From positions 1-30,931 of the forward strand of contig JADKCY010000005.1 of assembly GCA_016718605.1 (NCBI GenBank): 30,931 bases of DNA. Reading direction: 5' to 3'. The first letter of the stretch is position 1; each line of letters starts with the position of its first letter. The stretch is from Lysobacterales bacterium (GTDB taxonomy: Bacteria; Pseudomonadota; Gammaproteobacteria; Xanthomonadales; Xanthomonadaceae). Under the pieces are notes generated by a model that was not told the origin of the DNA, ran no database searches, and saw only the letters and a list, made by a program, of their open reading frames with translations. The translations under genes were made by a program, and so were the position numbers. Below, one piece after another: positions 10,180-19,787 of this stretch.

Positions 10180-10212
10180 GTCGCGCGCCCGCACTCGCTG
10201 CGGGCGCGCGAC
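10180..10212. terminator. Long GC-rich hairpin, possible terminator
   Basis: A perfect 14-base stem (GTCGCGCGCCCGCA pairing with TGCGGGCGCGCGAC) with a 5-base loop lies 40 bases after the OmpA lipoprotein stop. No T-tract follows, so it may be a Rho-independent-like hairpin of the GC-rich type or an mRNA 3'-end stabiliser. Confidence 0.5.
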
Positions 10213-10255
10213 CGTCCGCCCGGCGTGGGGTTGCTAGCGTGGCAACGGAGCGCAC

Positions 10256-11325
10256 ATGGATCTATACCGCAAGGGCTTTGTGATCGCTGTCGTTGCGCTC
10301 TGCGCACTGGCGCTGCACTGGATGCTTGCGCCCTTCTGGAGTGCCATCGCGTGGGCCATCTGTCTGGCCTATTTGTTGTCACCGGTGCATGCTGGCTGAC
10401 CCGCAAATTGCGGGGTCAATCCACTCTTTCAACGGGCATCCTCACCTTGCTGGTGCCGATCGTCCTTGCAGGCCCGCTGATCAGTTTGGGGATGACCTTC
10501 GCCAACCAGTTCGCTGAGCTGGTAGCGCGGCTGCAAGCGCTACAATTGCGCTTCGACGATAGTCTGTTCGCGCAGCTTGAGAGCTATCCGATTATTGGTA
10601 GTCTCAGTGTCTGGCTTCGGGTCAACCTGACCGCCACCAGCGCGCAACTGCAGAGCTGGCTGGAAAGTGGCGCAGCGCTGCTGATGACGTCGCTGGCGGC
10701 CAGTGGCGGCAATATCCTTCTGGTGCCTTGGGCACGCTCATGGCCTCTTCGTGATGCTCTTTCTGCTGTTCTATCTGCTCCGTGACGGGCACCGGCTGCT
10801 CGCACGCTGCTGGCGTTTGCTGCCGATTGCCAAGCAGCGGCGGCAGGTCTTGGTCAAACTGATCGGCGACACGACCCGTGCCGTGGTCTATGGGAAATGT
10901 TGACAGCGCTGGCCCAGGGTGCGCTGGTCGGGATCGGTTTTGCCATCGCCGGTTTGCCATCGGCGATTGTGTTCGGCGTGTTGTCTGCGTTTCTTGCCTT
11001 GCTGCCCGTGCTCGGCGCGGGCTTGATCTGGGGCCCTGCGACGCTGTATCTGGCTGCAACAGGCGCGTGGGGCTGGGCACTCTTCATGTTGCTCTGGGGT
11101 GCCGGTGTCTCGGTCTCGGACAACCTGCTGCGCCCTTTGCTGATATCCCATCACACGCCAGTGTCAACGCTCGCGGTGTTCATTGGTGTGATTGGCGGTG
11201 TCTCTGCCTTTGGTGCCATCGGCGTAATTCTGGGGCCTGTGCTGTTGACCACGATGGGTGCCTTGTTGCGCTTCGTTGAAGAATCGCTGGTCAAGCAGAC
11301 GCAGCGAACGGTTCCGCCAACCTGA
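10256..11325 (+). CDS. AI-2E family permease (PerM/TqsA-like), with indels
   Basis: Polytopic inner-membrane protein of the AI-2E transporter superfamily (PF01594), about 356 codons. The start MDLYRKGFVIAVVALCALAL leads into the first membrane segments. After an indel near 10395 it continues STLSTGILTLLVPIVLAGPL, then a soluble helical stretch with LRFDDSLFAQLESYP. After a second indel near 10735 come LFVMLFLLFYLLRDGHRLLA and QRRQVLVKLIGDTTRAVVYG, then ALVGIGFAIAGLPSAIVFGV and LPVLGAGLIWGPATLYL, which are hallmarks of the family, and SDNLLRPLLI. A further shift lies near 10895. Family members include quorum-signal, ion and metabolite exporters, so the substrate cannot be told. The frameshifts look like sequence errors because every conserved block is kept in order. 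Confidence 0.8.
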
Positions 11326-11505
11326 TCGCGCGGAGGGCACACCCTGCGCGAAGGGTGGTCATTGGAGCCTGCGTCGTTGCCGCGAAATGGATGGTTGTCA
11401 GGCCTTGACTACGTGCGATAGCGAACGGTCAACCGCGGTCAGATGGGGCATCGTTGGCTACCGCCATTCACCGCGAATCGCGGTTCCTTTCACCCCGAGA
11501 GCAAC

Positions 11506-11819
11506 ATGAAAACCTATCCGAAACGATCAGTACCGAACAGTTGATTGAAGACTTCTATGTCGTCGTCGTCGCCGACGCCGAAGCACGTTGAAAGCCACCG
11601 CTGATCAAGGTGGTGAGAAAATCGCCAAGTTGCGTGCCAAGGCGGAAGCGTCGTTGAGCACGGTCAAGGAGCGCATGGCTGATGCGCAAACTGCGGTGGT
11701 GTCAAAAACCCGCGCCGCCGGCGGCAACCGAGGTTTACGTTCACGAAAATCCGTGGAATGCCATCGGCGTTGGTGCTGGTATTGGTTTGCTGCTCGGCTG
11801 GATCATGGGTCGTCGATAG
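11506..11819 (+). CDS. DUF883 (YqjD/ElaB-like) membrane-anchored protein, one indel
   Basis: Small protein of the YqjD/ElaB family, which in E. coli is tail-anchored in the inner membrane and binds ribosomes in stationary phase. The ATG at 11506 starts MKTYP; after a one-base shift the reading is TETISTEQLIEDFYVVVVAD, then KATADQGGEKIAKLRAKAEA. The diagnostic C-terminus, in another frame, is EVYVHENPWNAIGVGAGIGL, then LLGWIMGRR and stop. The span is 314 bases, so one net base is missing from an expected 104 residues. It is the first of three genes in the order DUF883-YqjE-YqjK. Confidence 0.75.
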
Positions 11820-11824
11820 TCGCC

Positions 11825-12213
11825 ATGTCTCACAGGCGTCCGGCACCCGCCAAGGCCTGTTGGCCTCCCTGAGCGCTTTGGCAGCGACGTTCGTGGCCAT
11901 CGTTCAGACACGACTTGATCTGTTGTCGATCGATTTGGAGGAGGAGCGGGCTCATGTGTTCTCGCTCCTTGTCTGGATGCTGGCCGCGCTGTGTTGTCTC
12001 GCGATTGGTTTGCTGTTGGGCGCGCTCCTGCTGGTGGCGGTGTTCTGGGACACGCATCGTTTGCTGGTTCTGGGTTCGCTCGCTGGCTTCTTTCTCGTCG
12101 TCGGTAGTGCGGCTTGGGCTGTCGTCCGACACAAGGTGAACAGCAAACCGCGCGCGTTTGCGACAACGCTGGGGGAGTTTCACAAGGATCGCCGACAGTT
12201 GTCGCGCCCATGA
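11825..12213 (+). CDS. YqjE-like 'phage holin family' membrane protein
   Basis: Inner-membrane protein of the YqjE/DUF1469 type (labelled phage holin superfamily III in databases, but a host protein). The core is LLASLSALAATFVAIVQTRL, then DLLSIDLEEERAHVFS, the family's amphipathic helix with the EEER signature, followed by two hydrophobic hairpins (VWMLAALCCLAIGLLLGALL and LVLGSLAGFFLVVGSAAWAV). The ATG at 11825, five bases after the DUF883 stop, is the natural start, but it needs one base inserted before GLLASL; in the frame as written there is no good start codon. Expected length is about 129 residues. It overlaps the next gene by ATGA. Confidence 0.75.
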
Positions 12214-12515
12214 ATGGCAAACTCGGATCACTGCAGCAACGCCGCGAGCGGTTGCTGGCCAAGGCCGCCTTGCAGCGCATTGCTTTGGCGCGTGACATCA
12301 CGCCTTGGCGAGGTCCGCTGGCGCTGGCCGATCAGGGTCTGAACGCGCTGCGCTATGTCAAACGCCATCCGGTGTTGGCGATCGGTGGCATGGGTTTGTT
12401 GACGGTCTTCAGAGCCACGCGATCATTACGTTGGCTGCAGCGCGGCTACGTGGTTTGGAGGTTCGTCCACGGGATGCGTGACCGTTTGGCAGGCGTGGGC
12501 AAACAACGCACCTGA
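12210..12515 (+). CDS. YqjK-like protein
   Basis: 101 residues starting MNGKLGSLQQRRERLLAKAA, very basic, with repeated Arg/Lys in the first third, then a short hydrophobic segment (HPVLAIGGMGLLTVFRA) and a basic/aromatic end (WLQRGYVVWRFVHGMRDRLA). This is the layout of the YqjK family that follows YqjE in enterobacteria and related groups. The ATG overlaps the stop of the YqjE-like gene (ATGA at 12210-12213), indicating translational coupling. Role unknown; the operon is linked to stationary-phase/stress membranes in E. coli. Confidence 0.75.
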   Translation: MNGKLGSLQQRRERLLAKAALQRIALARDITPWRGPLALADQGLNALRYVKRHPVLAIGGMGLLTVFRATRSLRWLQRGYVVWRFVHGMRDRLAGVGKQRT

Positions 12516-12620
12516 CGCAGGCATGGATTGTCGCGTGGTGTCGCCGTTGGCAAGCGCGAAATTGCTGGCCCACTGGCGCGACGCGCAGGTGCTGCTGATG
12601 CCATGGATCACCAAACCATC

Positions 12621-12660
12621 AAACGACAAAGCCCCGCATTGCTGCGGGGCTTTGTCGTTT
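12621..12660. terminator. Bidirectional Rho-independent terminator
   Basis: A perfect 18-base stem (AAACGACAAAGCCCCGCA against TGCGGGGCTTTGTCGTTT) with loop TTGC. It lies between the convergent YqjK-like gene and the truncated groEL copy and is T-rich on each exit side, so it can serve both strands. Confidence 0.85.
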
Positions 12661-12722
12661 GCCGGATCCGTCCGGAAGCAGTGGTCGTTACCGACCACTG
12701 CATGTCCTTGCGGTTTGCTGGA

Positions 12723-13363
12723 TCAGAAGTCCATGCCACCCATGCCACCGCCGTGACCGGCAGGAGCGGGTTCGTCCTTCGTCGGCAGTTCGGCCACCAT
12801 GGCTTCGGTGGTGATCAGCAGACCGGCGATGGAAGCGGCGTTCTGCAGGGCCGTGCGGGTGACCTTGGTTGGGTCCAGGATGCCCATTTCGGTCATATCG
12901 CCGAACACGCCACTCGCGGCGTTGTAACCAAAGTTGCCGGAACCTTCAGCGACCTTGTTGAGGATGACGCTGGGTTCTTCGCCGCAGTTGGTGACGATTT
13001 CGCGCAGCGGGGCTTCCATGGCGCGCTTGGCGATCACGATGCCGTGGTTCTGCTCTTCGTTGATGCCCTTCAGATCACCAATCGCGTGCAGGGCACGAAT
13101 CAGGGCCACGCCACCGCCGGGTACGACGCCTTCTTCAACTGCATCGCGGGTGGCGTGCAGGGCGTCTTCTCTTTCATTTCGTCTTCGGTGGCTGCGCCGA
13201 CCTTGATCACCGCGACGCCGCCAGCCAGCTTGGCCACGCGCTCTTGCAGCTTCTCGCGGTCGTAGTCAGAAGAGGTTTCCTCGATCTGCGCCTTGATCTG
13301 CTTGATGCGGGCCTGAATGGCTTCGCCGTCGCCAGCGCCATCGATCAGGGTGCTGTTCTTCAT
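12723..13363 (-). pseudogene. Truncated, frameshifted copy of the 3' part of groEL
   Basis: This segment is nearly identical to the last roughly 215 codons of the full groEL at 14765-16398, with about a dozen substitutions by eye and blocks of over 200 bases unchanged. It begins abruptly inside the gene: KENSTLIDGAG of the full copy becomes MKNSTLIDGAG, and homology upstream is lost. A 16-base deletion between short TCTTC repeats (near 13170) breaks the frame, so neither half could form a chaperonin. The intact end reads HGGGMGGMDF with TGA, whereas the full copy has TAA. Sequences beyond the stop differ completely, and each copy has its own terminator. Homology therefore coincides with coding sequence, which suggests an old paralogue homogenised by gene conversion, or a partial duplication. 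A mis-assembly is possible but less likely because the flanks differ. Confidence 0.85.
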
Positions 13364-13480
13364 TGACAGACCGGGCTGACGACCGCCGCAAGGGTGAAAC
13401 AGGGTCAGCGGACATATTTCGGAGGCAGTAGCCGCAATCGCCCACAGGCGATGAGAAACGTCAGTTGACTCCCGCTTTCG

Positions 13481-14491
13481 TCAAACACTCCGACCCTCTT
13501 GCTTGGGCTTGCGTGGACTGCGTCGCGCGGTCGCGCCGTCCTTCGGCGCACGCCAGACCATGTAGACGTCGGCTCGGGCGTAGTGCGAATCGGGCTTGGT
13601 CGACGGCTGCCGCTCGAACCCGAGGCTCTCGTAAAGCCGCAGTGCCGGAATGAGCTTGCTGTTGGTCTCGAGAAACAGTCTCCTTCCGCCGCGGCGGCGG
13701 AACTCCGCGATGGCCGCCTCCAGCAGCGCGCGGCCGATACCCAGCCCCTGGCGAGACTCGTCCACGGCCATCTTGGTGAGTTCGTAGGATTTGGCCGCAT
13801 CCGGCAGCAGCGCGCAGGTGCCCACCACGTCGTCGCCGAGCATCGCGAACAGGATGCTGCCGCCTCGGGCGAGGATCTCCGGCTCCGGGTTGGACAGCAC
13901 GCGATGGTCGATTTCCTCGACATAGAAGTATCGACGCAGCCAAGCTTCGTTGAGCCGAAGGAAGTGCGGCGCGAGTGCGGGCGCGTAGGGCACGATCCGC
14001 AGCGCGTCGCGCGCGGTTCCGGCGCCGCGCGCGAGCACTTCCTCGGCGAGCGTCGGCGTGATCAGCCGCTCGAACATCGTCAGCGCATGCAGCAGGTCGA
14101 TGCCATGCGCGTGGCAGTGCGCGGCGTAGACGTCCTCGATGGCGCGCCAGTATGGCTTCGCCCTGCGCAGTTCTGCCTGCGCCTTCGGAGTGATCGACAG
14201 CCGGCGCGCGCGTCCGTCCGTGGCGTCGGGTTCAACCGAAATCCAACCCAACGCAAGCAGCCGCTTCGCGAGTTGACTCACGGCGGAATGCGTTTGGCCG
14301 ACGGCTTCGGCGATCTCTCCCACCGTCAGCGCGCCACGGTCGTTGAGGATCCGCAACACTGGTAGCCAACGCGCCTGAAGCTGCAAACCCAGTGCCCGGT
14401 AAACATCGTCCGCAACGACGTACACCCGCTCGCTGACGGCACGAAGTCGGCTACCCAGAGCGACCAGGCCCAGGCTGGAGATGTATTCCAT
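13481..14491 (-). CDS. MarR-type HTH / GNAT acetyltransferase fusion
   Basis: 336 residues, unbroken. Residues about 1-150 form a MarR-like winged helix: ARWLPVLRILNDRGALTVGE, the recognition region IAEAVGQTHSAVSQLAKRL, and the wing DATDGRARRLSITPKAQAEL. Residues about 165-315 form a GNAT domain with the acetyl-CoA loop RQGLGIGRALLEAAIAEF and later LYESLGFER. A basic tail (RRSPRKPKQEGR) follows. Such fusions are known single-protein families in which an acetyltransferase is joined to a regulator; the acyl acceptor is not known. The ATG at 14489-14491 follows a near-palindrome that may be its own operator. It is sandwiched between the full and the broken groEL copies, on the same strand as both. 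It lacks indels, unlike many neighbours. Confidence 0.85.
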   Translation of the reverse strand: MEYISSLGLVALGSRLRAVSERVYVVADDVYRALGLQLQARWLPVLRILNDRGALTVGEIAEAVGQTHSAVSQLAKRLLALGWISVEPDATDGRARRLSITPKAQAELRRAKPYWRAIEDVYAAHCHAHGIDLLHALTMFERLITPTLAEEVLARGAGTARDALRIVPYAPALAPHFLRLNEAWLRRYFYVEEIDHRVLSNPEPEILARGGSILFAMLGDDVVGTCALLPDAAKSYELTKMAVDESRQGLGIGRALLEAAIAEFRRRGGRRLFLETNSKLIPALRLYESLGFERQPSTKPDSHYARADVYMVWRAPKDGATARRSPRKPKQEGRSV

Positions 14492-14511
14492 GACGGCATT
14501 CCAGTCGTTGT

Positions 14512-14523
14512 GTAAGTACTAAC
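14512..14523. promoter_or_regulatory. Near-palindrome upstream of MarR-GNAT gene, candidate operator
   Basis: GTAAGTACTAAC is symmetrical about AGTACT apart from one pair and lies 20 bases upstream of the start codon, where an autoregulatory MarR-family protein would be expected to bind. The local sequence is AT-rich relative to its surroundings. No binding evidence exists, so this is a positional inference. Confidence 0.35.
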
Positions 14524-14709
14524 ATACCTAGCTGAGCAAGCGCTCGCAACGGGCCGGCACACAAGGCCATCGGCCGTGCAAGCGCCAGTGTGGGCACGGC
14601 ACCAACGCGTTCCGTCCGCGACCAACCGGTCCTTTCTGCGCTTTTCCGGTCTTCGCGTCAGACGTTGTCGCGGCGCAGGCAACATGACCGCGCCTCACAT
14701 GCCAGAAAG

Positions 14710-14740
14710 CACAAAGCCCGGCACAAGGCCGGGCTTTGTG
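14710..14740 (-). terminator. groESL terminator
   Basis: A 13-base perfect stem (CACAAAGCCCGGC / GCCGGGCTTTGTG) with a 5-base loop begins about 25 bases after the groEL stop codon. There is only a weak T-rich exit on the minus strand. Confidence 0.7.
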
Positions 14741-14764
14741 ATCAAACGTGCTGGAAAGCAGGAC

Positions 14765-16398
<1,634 letters not shown>

Positions 16399-16501
16399 GA
16401 GAATTACCTCGAAATACTTGAAATGGGAAACCGCAGAGCGGATCAGACAGCCAGCGCGCGGCATGCACGCGGGTGCGCGCTGCGCCTGCTGGCCGGGGTT
16501 A

Positions 16502-16789
16502 TCAGCCGATGACGGCGAAGATGTCGTCTTCGCGCACGACCAGATATTCGGTGCCGTCGAGCTTCACTTCGGTGCCGCTGTACTTGCCGAACAGCACCTT
16601 GTCGCCAACTTTCACGGCCGGAGCGCGCACGCTGCCGTTGTCGAGTGGCTTGCCTGTGCCTACCGCCAGCACTTCACCGCGGATGGGTTTTTCGGTGGCG
16701 CTGTCAGGGATCACGATGCCGCCAGCGGACAGGCGCTCTTCTTCCATGCGCTTGATGACGACGCGATCATGCAGGGGTTTCAGGTTCAT
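16502..16789 (-). CDS. groES: Co-chaperonin GroES (10 kDa)
   Basis: 95 residues, the normal size. It starts MNLKPLHDRVVIKRMEEERL and includes the mobile loop region ERLSAGGIVIPDSATEKP with the GGIVI contact for GroEL, and the conserved VGDKVLFGKYSGTEVKLDG and YLVVREDDIFAVIG end. It forms the heptameric lid of the GroEL chamber. A ribosome site (GAGGAT) precedes the ATG. First gene of the groESL operon, 103 bases before groEL. Confidence 0.97.
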   Translation of the reverse strand: MNLKPLHDRVVIKRMEEERLSAGGIVIPDSATEKPIRGEVLAVGTGKPLDNGSVRAPAVKVGDKVLFGKYSGTEVKLDGTEYLVVREDDIFAVIG

Positions 16790-16836
16790 GGGATCCTCGT
16801 TAAGTGACTGATTGGATTGAAAGGTCCAAGGGATTG

Positions 16837-16863
16837 TTAGCACTCGCCTTGGGTGAGTGCCAA
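16837..16863. promoter_or_regulatory. CIRCE element (HrcA operator)
   Basis: TTAGCACTC, nine bases, then GAGTGCCAA: the consensus TTAGCACTC-N9-GAGTGCTAA with one mismatch. It lies between the putative promoter and the groES start, the standard place for repression by HrcA with release on heat stress. hrcA itself is not in the window. Confidence 0.92.
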
Positions 16864-16891
16864 GTTTAACCGACGAAAACGCCGCAGTGAA
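16863..16891 (-). promoter_or_regulatory. Putative sigma-70-type promoter of groESL
   Basis: Read on the minus strand: TTCACT (-35), 17 bases, TAAACT (-10), immediately upstream of CIRCE so that the operator covers the start of transcription. Each hexamer matches consensus at four of six positions. A heat-shock sigma promoter was not recognised. Confidence 0.45.
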
Positions 16892-17009
16892 CTGTGGCGG
16901 TCGGGGTCCGCCAGATGTGGGGCGGCTGGATGCCGCTTTCAAGAGGCTGAGGTGAAATGACCGTTCACGGCTACCATCGCACAACTCTGGCGCACTGATC
17001 AGGCCACGC

Positions 17010-18261
17010 ATGACCCCTTCGCTGCAGCATCATTTGGCACTCGATGCCCGCTTGCTCGACGCGGTGCAGCGTATTCGTTTGCTCTCGGCCGTCAGTTGGC
17101 CGATGGCGACGCAGGCAGCGTTTCTGCAGAACTGGCGAGCAGGGCAACCGCGTTTGCCTGCACCCGATTACCTGCGTCGCGACATGCGTGAGGTGATTCA
17201 GACCTTGCAGGCGATCCATGCGCAGGCCGATCCCGCGTGTCCGATGGGCGAGTATCTGTGTCGCACGACGGATAGCTGGCTGGTCGCGGCGGAGCTGATC
17301 CAAAGCGTTGGTGATGCCGAGGTCAGCCTGCATTCGCAGCGTCTGTTCGGACGGCCCGGCGACCGTCTGCCTGGTTCAGCCTTGACCAATGTCGATGCCG
17401 CACGCCACTTCATTGCGATTGCCGACAGTGTGGATGGCGAGGGCGCGATCAGCGAACCCGACTATGTGCTGTCGGCCGAAGTGATGCGTGACGAGTTGCA
17501 GAGCGCGCTGGACGCGTTCTTCGTCGGGCACCGCGTCACGGTGGAGATCGATCCTGACCTGATTGCCAAGGCGGCTGCGGGGCCAACCCGCATTCGTTTG
17601 CGTGCCGACACTGCGTTCACCGAGTACGACCTTCGGCAATTACTGGAGCATGAGGCATTCGTGCACTCATTGACCGGCTTGAACGGTCGCGAGCAGCCGC
17701 ACGTGCGCAGTCTGTCGCGCACGGCACCGCGGGTGATAGCGACCCAGGAAGGTTTGGCAACGTTTGCAGAGTTGATCACGGGAGCGATTGATCTGCCGCG
17801 CCTGAAGCGACTTTCGCTGCGCATCATCGCCATTGAAATGGCCTTGAACGGCGCCGACTTCATCGATGTCTTCCGTTATTTTCTGGAACAGGGTCAGAGC
17901 GAAACCGAGAGCTTTTCCTCAGCGCAACGGGTGTTCCGCGGCTGCCCGACCAGTGGCGGCGCCGCGTTCACCAAAGACGCGGTGTATCTGCATGGCATGT
18001 TGAGCGTGCATACCTTTTTCCGCTGGGCGCTCAAGCATCGACGCCCGCGTCTCACATCTGTTGTTCGCGGGCAAGATGGCCTTGCATGACGTGTTCACGC
18101 TGGAGCCCCTGTTCGAGGACGGCACCATTGCCGAGCCGCTCTATTTGCCGCCTTGGGCGCAGCGCGCCAATGGGCTGGCGGGCTTTCTCGCCTTTTCGCT
18201 GTTCGCCAATCAGATTCGCATCGATCAGGTCGTGGCGGAGGATCTGGTGTTGGGCCTGTAA
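17010..18261 (+). CDS. QEGLA-motif / DUF1704 putative metallopeptidase, one indel
   Basis: About 417 codons, of the family annotated 'flavohemoglobin expression-modulating QEGLA motif protein' (TIGR02421/DUF1704), whose eukaryotic relatives include the tubulin tyrosine carboxypeptidase MATCAP. The zinc-site motif HExxxH is seen in LEHEAFVHSLTGLNG (about 17645-17690) and the name-giving QEGLA in RVIATQEGLATFAELITGAI (about 17730-17790), containing the third-ligand-type Glu. The C-terminal conserved stretch YLHGMLSVHTFFRWALKHRR is followed by a shift near 18045, then SHLLFAGKMALHDVF and the end at 18261. Bacterial function is unsettled; peptidase activity is inferred from the fold. It is divergent from groES, with about 220 bases between them, and convergent with the antiporter genes, 17 bases apart. 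Confidence 0.85.
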
Positions 18262-18278
18262 TAGTTCGACGGTGCGGT

Positions 18279-18920
18279 TCAGCGCCACCAAAACAGTTCC
18301 GCCCAACGCACTTCGGGGAGCAGAAAAGCCCCGTGTTCACCGCGATTCCAAACCGCCGAACCATCGCCATCAAGATCAGCATCGTACCAACTGCCAGCGG
18401 CGAGGGCGGTGACGGCGCTGGCATCGTCGCAGCGCAGTGACAAGGTGAACTCGTAGCATTGCTCGAACTTGGCATAGGGTTCGATGGCACCGCACACGGT
18501 GGGCTGCAGATCCACCAGTGCCTGCAAGGTCTGTACGCACAGTTGCTGGACGTGCGCGCTGTCTGTCGCATCGACCAGCACGCGCAGTTGCAGCGTGCGC
18601 CGTGCGTTCGGGCGCACATGACCGGCTTGCGACAGCGCAGCGCGCGCCATCATCAAGACGCTGATCGGTGCAGTGATGAACAGGAACATGGTGATCAGCA
18701 ATTCATGCGCGCTGGCCTGACCGGCCAGCGCGTTGATACCCATGGATGCAATCAGCACGCCACCCACGCCCAACGTGGTCGCCTTGGTGGGTGCCTGCAC
18801 TCGCGTGTGGAAGTCAGGCAATCGGGCCAGACCCCACGCGCCAATCAGTGCAAACAGACTGCCAGTGACCAGCACGATGGCGATCAGCCCTTCGATGAGC
18901 TGTTGCAGGATCGGGTTCAT
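18279..18920 (-). CDS. mnhG: Cation/proton antiporter subunit G (MnhG/PhaG) with extra C-terminal domain
   Basis: 213 residues; normal MnhG is about 100-120. Residues 1-105 are typical: EGLIAIVLVTGSLFALIGAW, GLARLPDFHTRVQAPTKATT, LGVGGVLIASMG and HELLITMFLFITAPISV, three membrane helices of the Mrp/Mnh accessory subunit G. Residues about 106-213 form a hydrophilic extension (LQLRVLVDATDSAHVQQLCV, then CYEFTLSLRCDDASAVTALA, a region rich in D and G, and LLPEVRWAELFWWR at the end). I do not recognise this domain; it looks like a soluble alpha/beta fold that would lie at the membrane face. There is no frameshift, so the fusion is read directly. It overlaps mnhF by ATGA. The rest of the operon is largely lost, so antiport activity is doubtful. 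Confidence 0.8.
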   Translation of the reverse strand: MNPILQQLIEGLIAIVLVTGSLFALIGAWGLARLPDFHTRVQAPTKATTLGVGGVLIASMGINALAGQASAHELLITMFLFITAPISVLMMARAALSQAGHVRPNARRTLQLRVLVDATDSAHVQQLCVQTLQALVDLQPTVCGAIEPYAKFEQCYEFTLSLRCDDASAVTALAAGSWYDADLDGDGSAVWNRGEHGAFLLPEVRWAELFWWR

Positions 18921-19186
18921 TCGAGAATGTTCCGCCGCACTAGGTACTTGGATAGCGCCAATGTGCCAACGAAAACAACTGCGCCAATGATCAGCGCGAT
19001 CTCGAAGTACAGCAGCGAACCCTGGCGCATGCCAAACAGCACCAACAAACTCAGGGCCAGAATGTCGAGCATGGCGAGTGCCAAGATGCGATCCGGAATA
19101 CGTGGACCCATCAGCAGCCTGTAAAGGCAGAGCAGGAGTCCGACCAGAAGCAGACCGATGCTCAGGTTCAAAGACGTGGCGATCAT
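18917..19186 (-). CDS. mnhF: Cation/proton antiporter subunit F (MnhF/PhaF)
   Basis: 89 residues with three hydrophobic segments: LNLSIGLLLVGLLLCLYRLL, the family motif MGPRIPDRILALAMLDILAL, and SLLYFEIALIIGAVVFVGTL. Length and motif (GP..PDR..A) match MnhF/MrpF, a small inner-membrane accessory subunit of the multi-subunit Na+(K+)/H+ antiporter. It overlaps the stop of an upstream MnhE remnant (ATGA at 19183-19186) and overlaps mnhG downstream, the ancestral gene order E-F-G. Confidence 0.9.
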   Translation of the reverse strand: MIATSLNLSIGLLLVGLLLCLYRLLMGPRIPDRILALAMLDILALSLLVLFGMRQGSLLYFEIALIIGAVVFVGTLALSKYLVRRNILE

Positions 19187-19266
19187 TCGAAGATCTCCTT
19201 CAGCGGGCTTTCATAGCGGGACTTGATCTGCGCGATCGTGGCTTCGGCATTGGCATGCAAAGCGCG
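19183..19266 (-). pseudogene. mnhE: C-terminal tail of antiporter subunit E (MnhE)
   Basis: The last 27 codons read RALHANAEATIAQIKSRYES, then PLKEIFE and stop, matching the usual MnhE end (IKxRYExPLMEIFE). The TGA overlaps the mnhF start. Upstream, the reading runs into out-of-frame sequence and no membrane body of subunit E is visible, so most of the gene is deleted. Confidence 0.7.
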
Positions 19267-19517
19267 CAGCCCAGCAGCGGCCGTTCCTGAGCAGGGTTCA
19301 GGTGAGCGAGATCGAAGCAAGAGGACAAAGACGCAGCGCCAACGTTAGTGCGATCCGCACCATGAGCAGAAGATAACGCCGCGAACGGTCATTTTCCATG
19401 GTACGACAGATGTCTCGGCAGGTGACTGGATGGGTGGCGCGTCCAGCCAGAGTCAGTGCGCCCATTCAACACTCGAGCGTCGCGGGAAATACGGTGTTGT
19501 CGGGCTAGGCCAGAATG

Positions 19518-19787
19518 CCCCGCGCTGCCGTCGAACTGAGCGATCGCCCGCGTCAGCAGCGGCAAATTGAAGCCATGAAAAAAGGTGAATGTGTTGTTCA
19601 GGCAACGCGTGGACAGGAAGCGAATCGGATAGGCAATCCTTGGCATGACGAGTGACGCTTCGAAACAAGTGTGGTTGATCAGATGCAGCAAGCCCGCGAC
19701 CACCGCGCGCGGCATGGATGGTCCAAGCAACAAGCTGATCAAGACCAGATGCGAGATGGTCGAATAGACCAACTGTCTCGTCAGATC
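19518..19787 (-). pseudogene. Fragment of antiporter subunit A (MrpA/PhaAB, NuoL-like)
   Basis: One frame carries DLTRQLVYSTISHLVLISLL, then LLHLINHTCFEASLVM, matching the MrpA/NuoL block K(R)xLLAYSTISHLGLIxLLLG...HxxNHAxFKASLFM. It continues with FFHGFNLPLLTRAIAQF, matching the later 'WHGFNxPLLxSxxAL' segment of MrpA. Several key positions are altered, for example the K/A of FKASLFM, and the intervening several hundred residues are missing. There is no start, so this is a relic of the antiporter operon's large subunit. Confidence 0.6.

Noticed and set aside
11825..12213. Phage holin, suggesting a prophage
   Set aside because: The DUF883-YqjE-YqjK gene order and the EEER motif identify the host YqjE family; no other phage gene is present.
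12723..13363. A second functional chaperonin gene
   Set aside because: It lacks the ATP-binding half, has no start context of its own and carries a 16-base frameshifting deletion.
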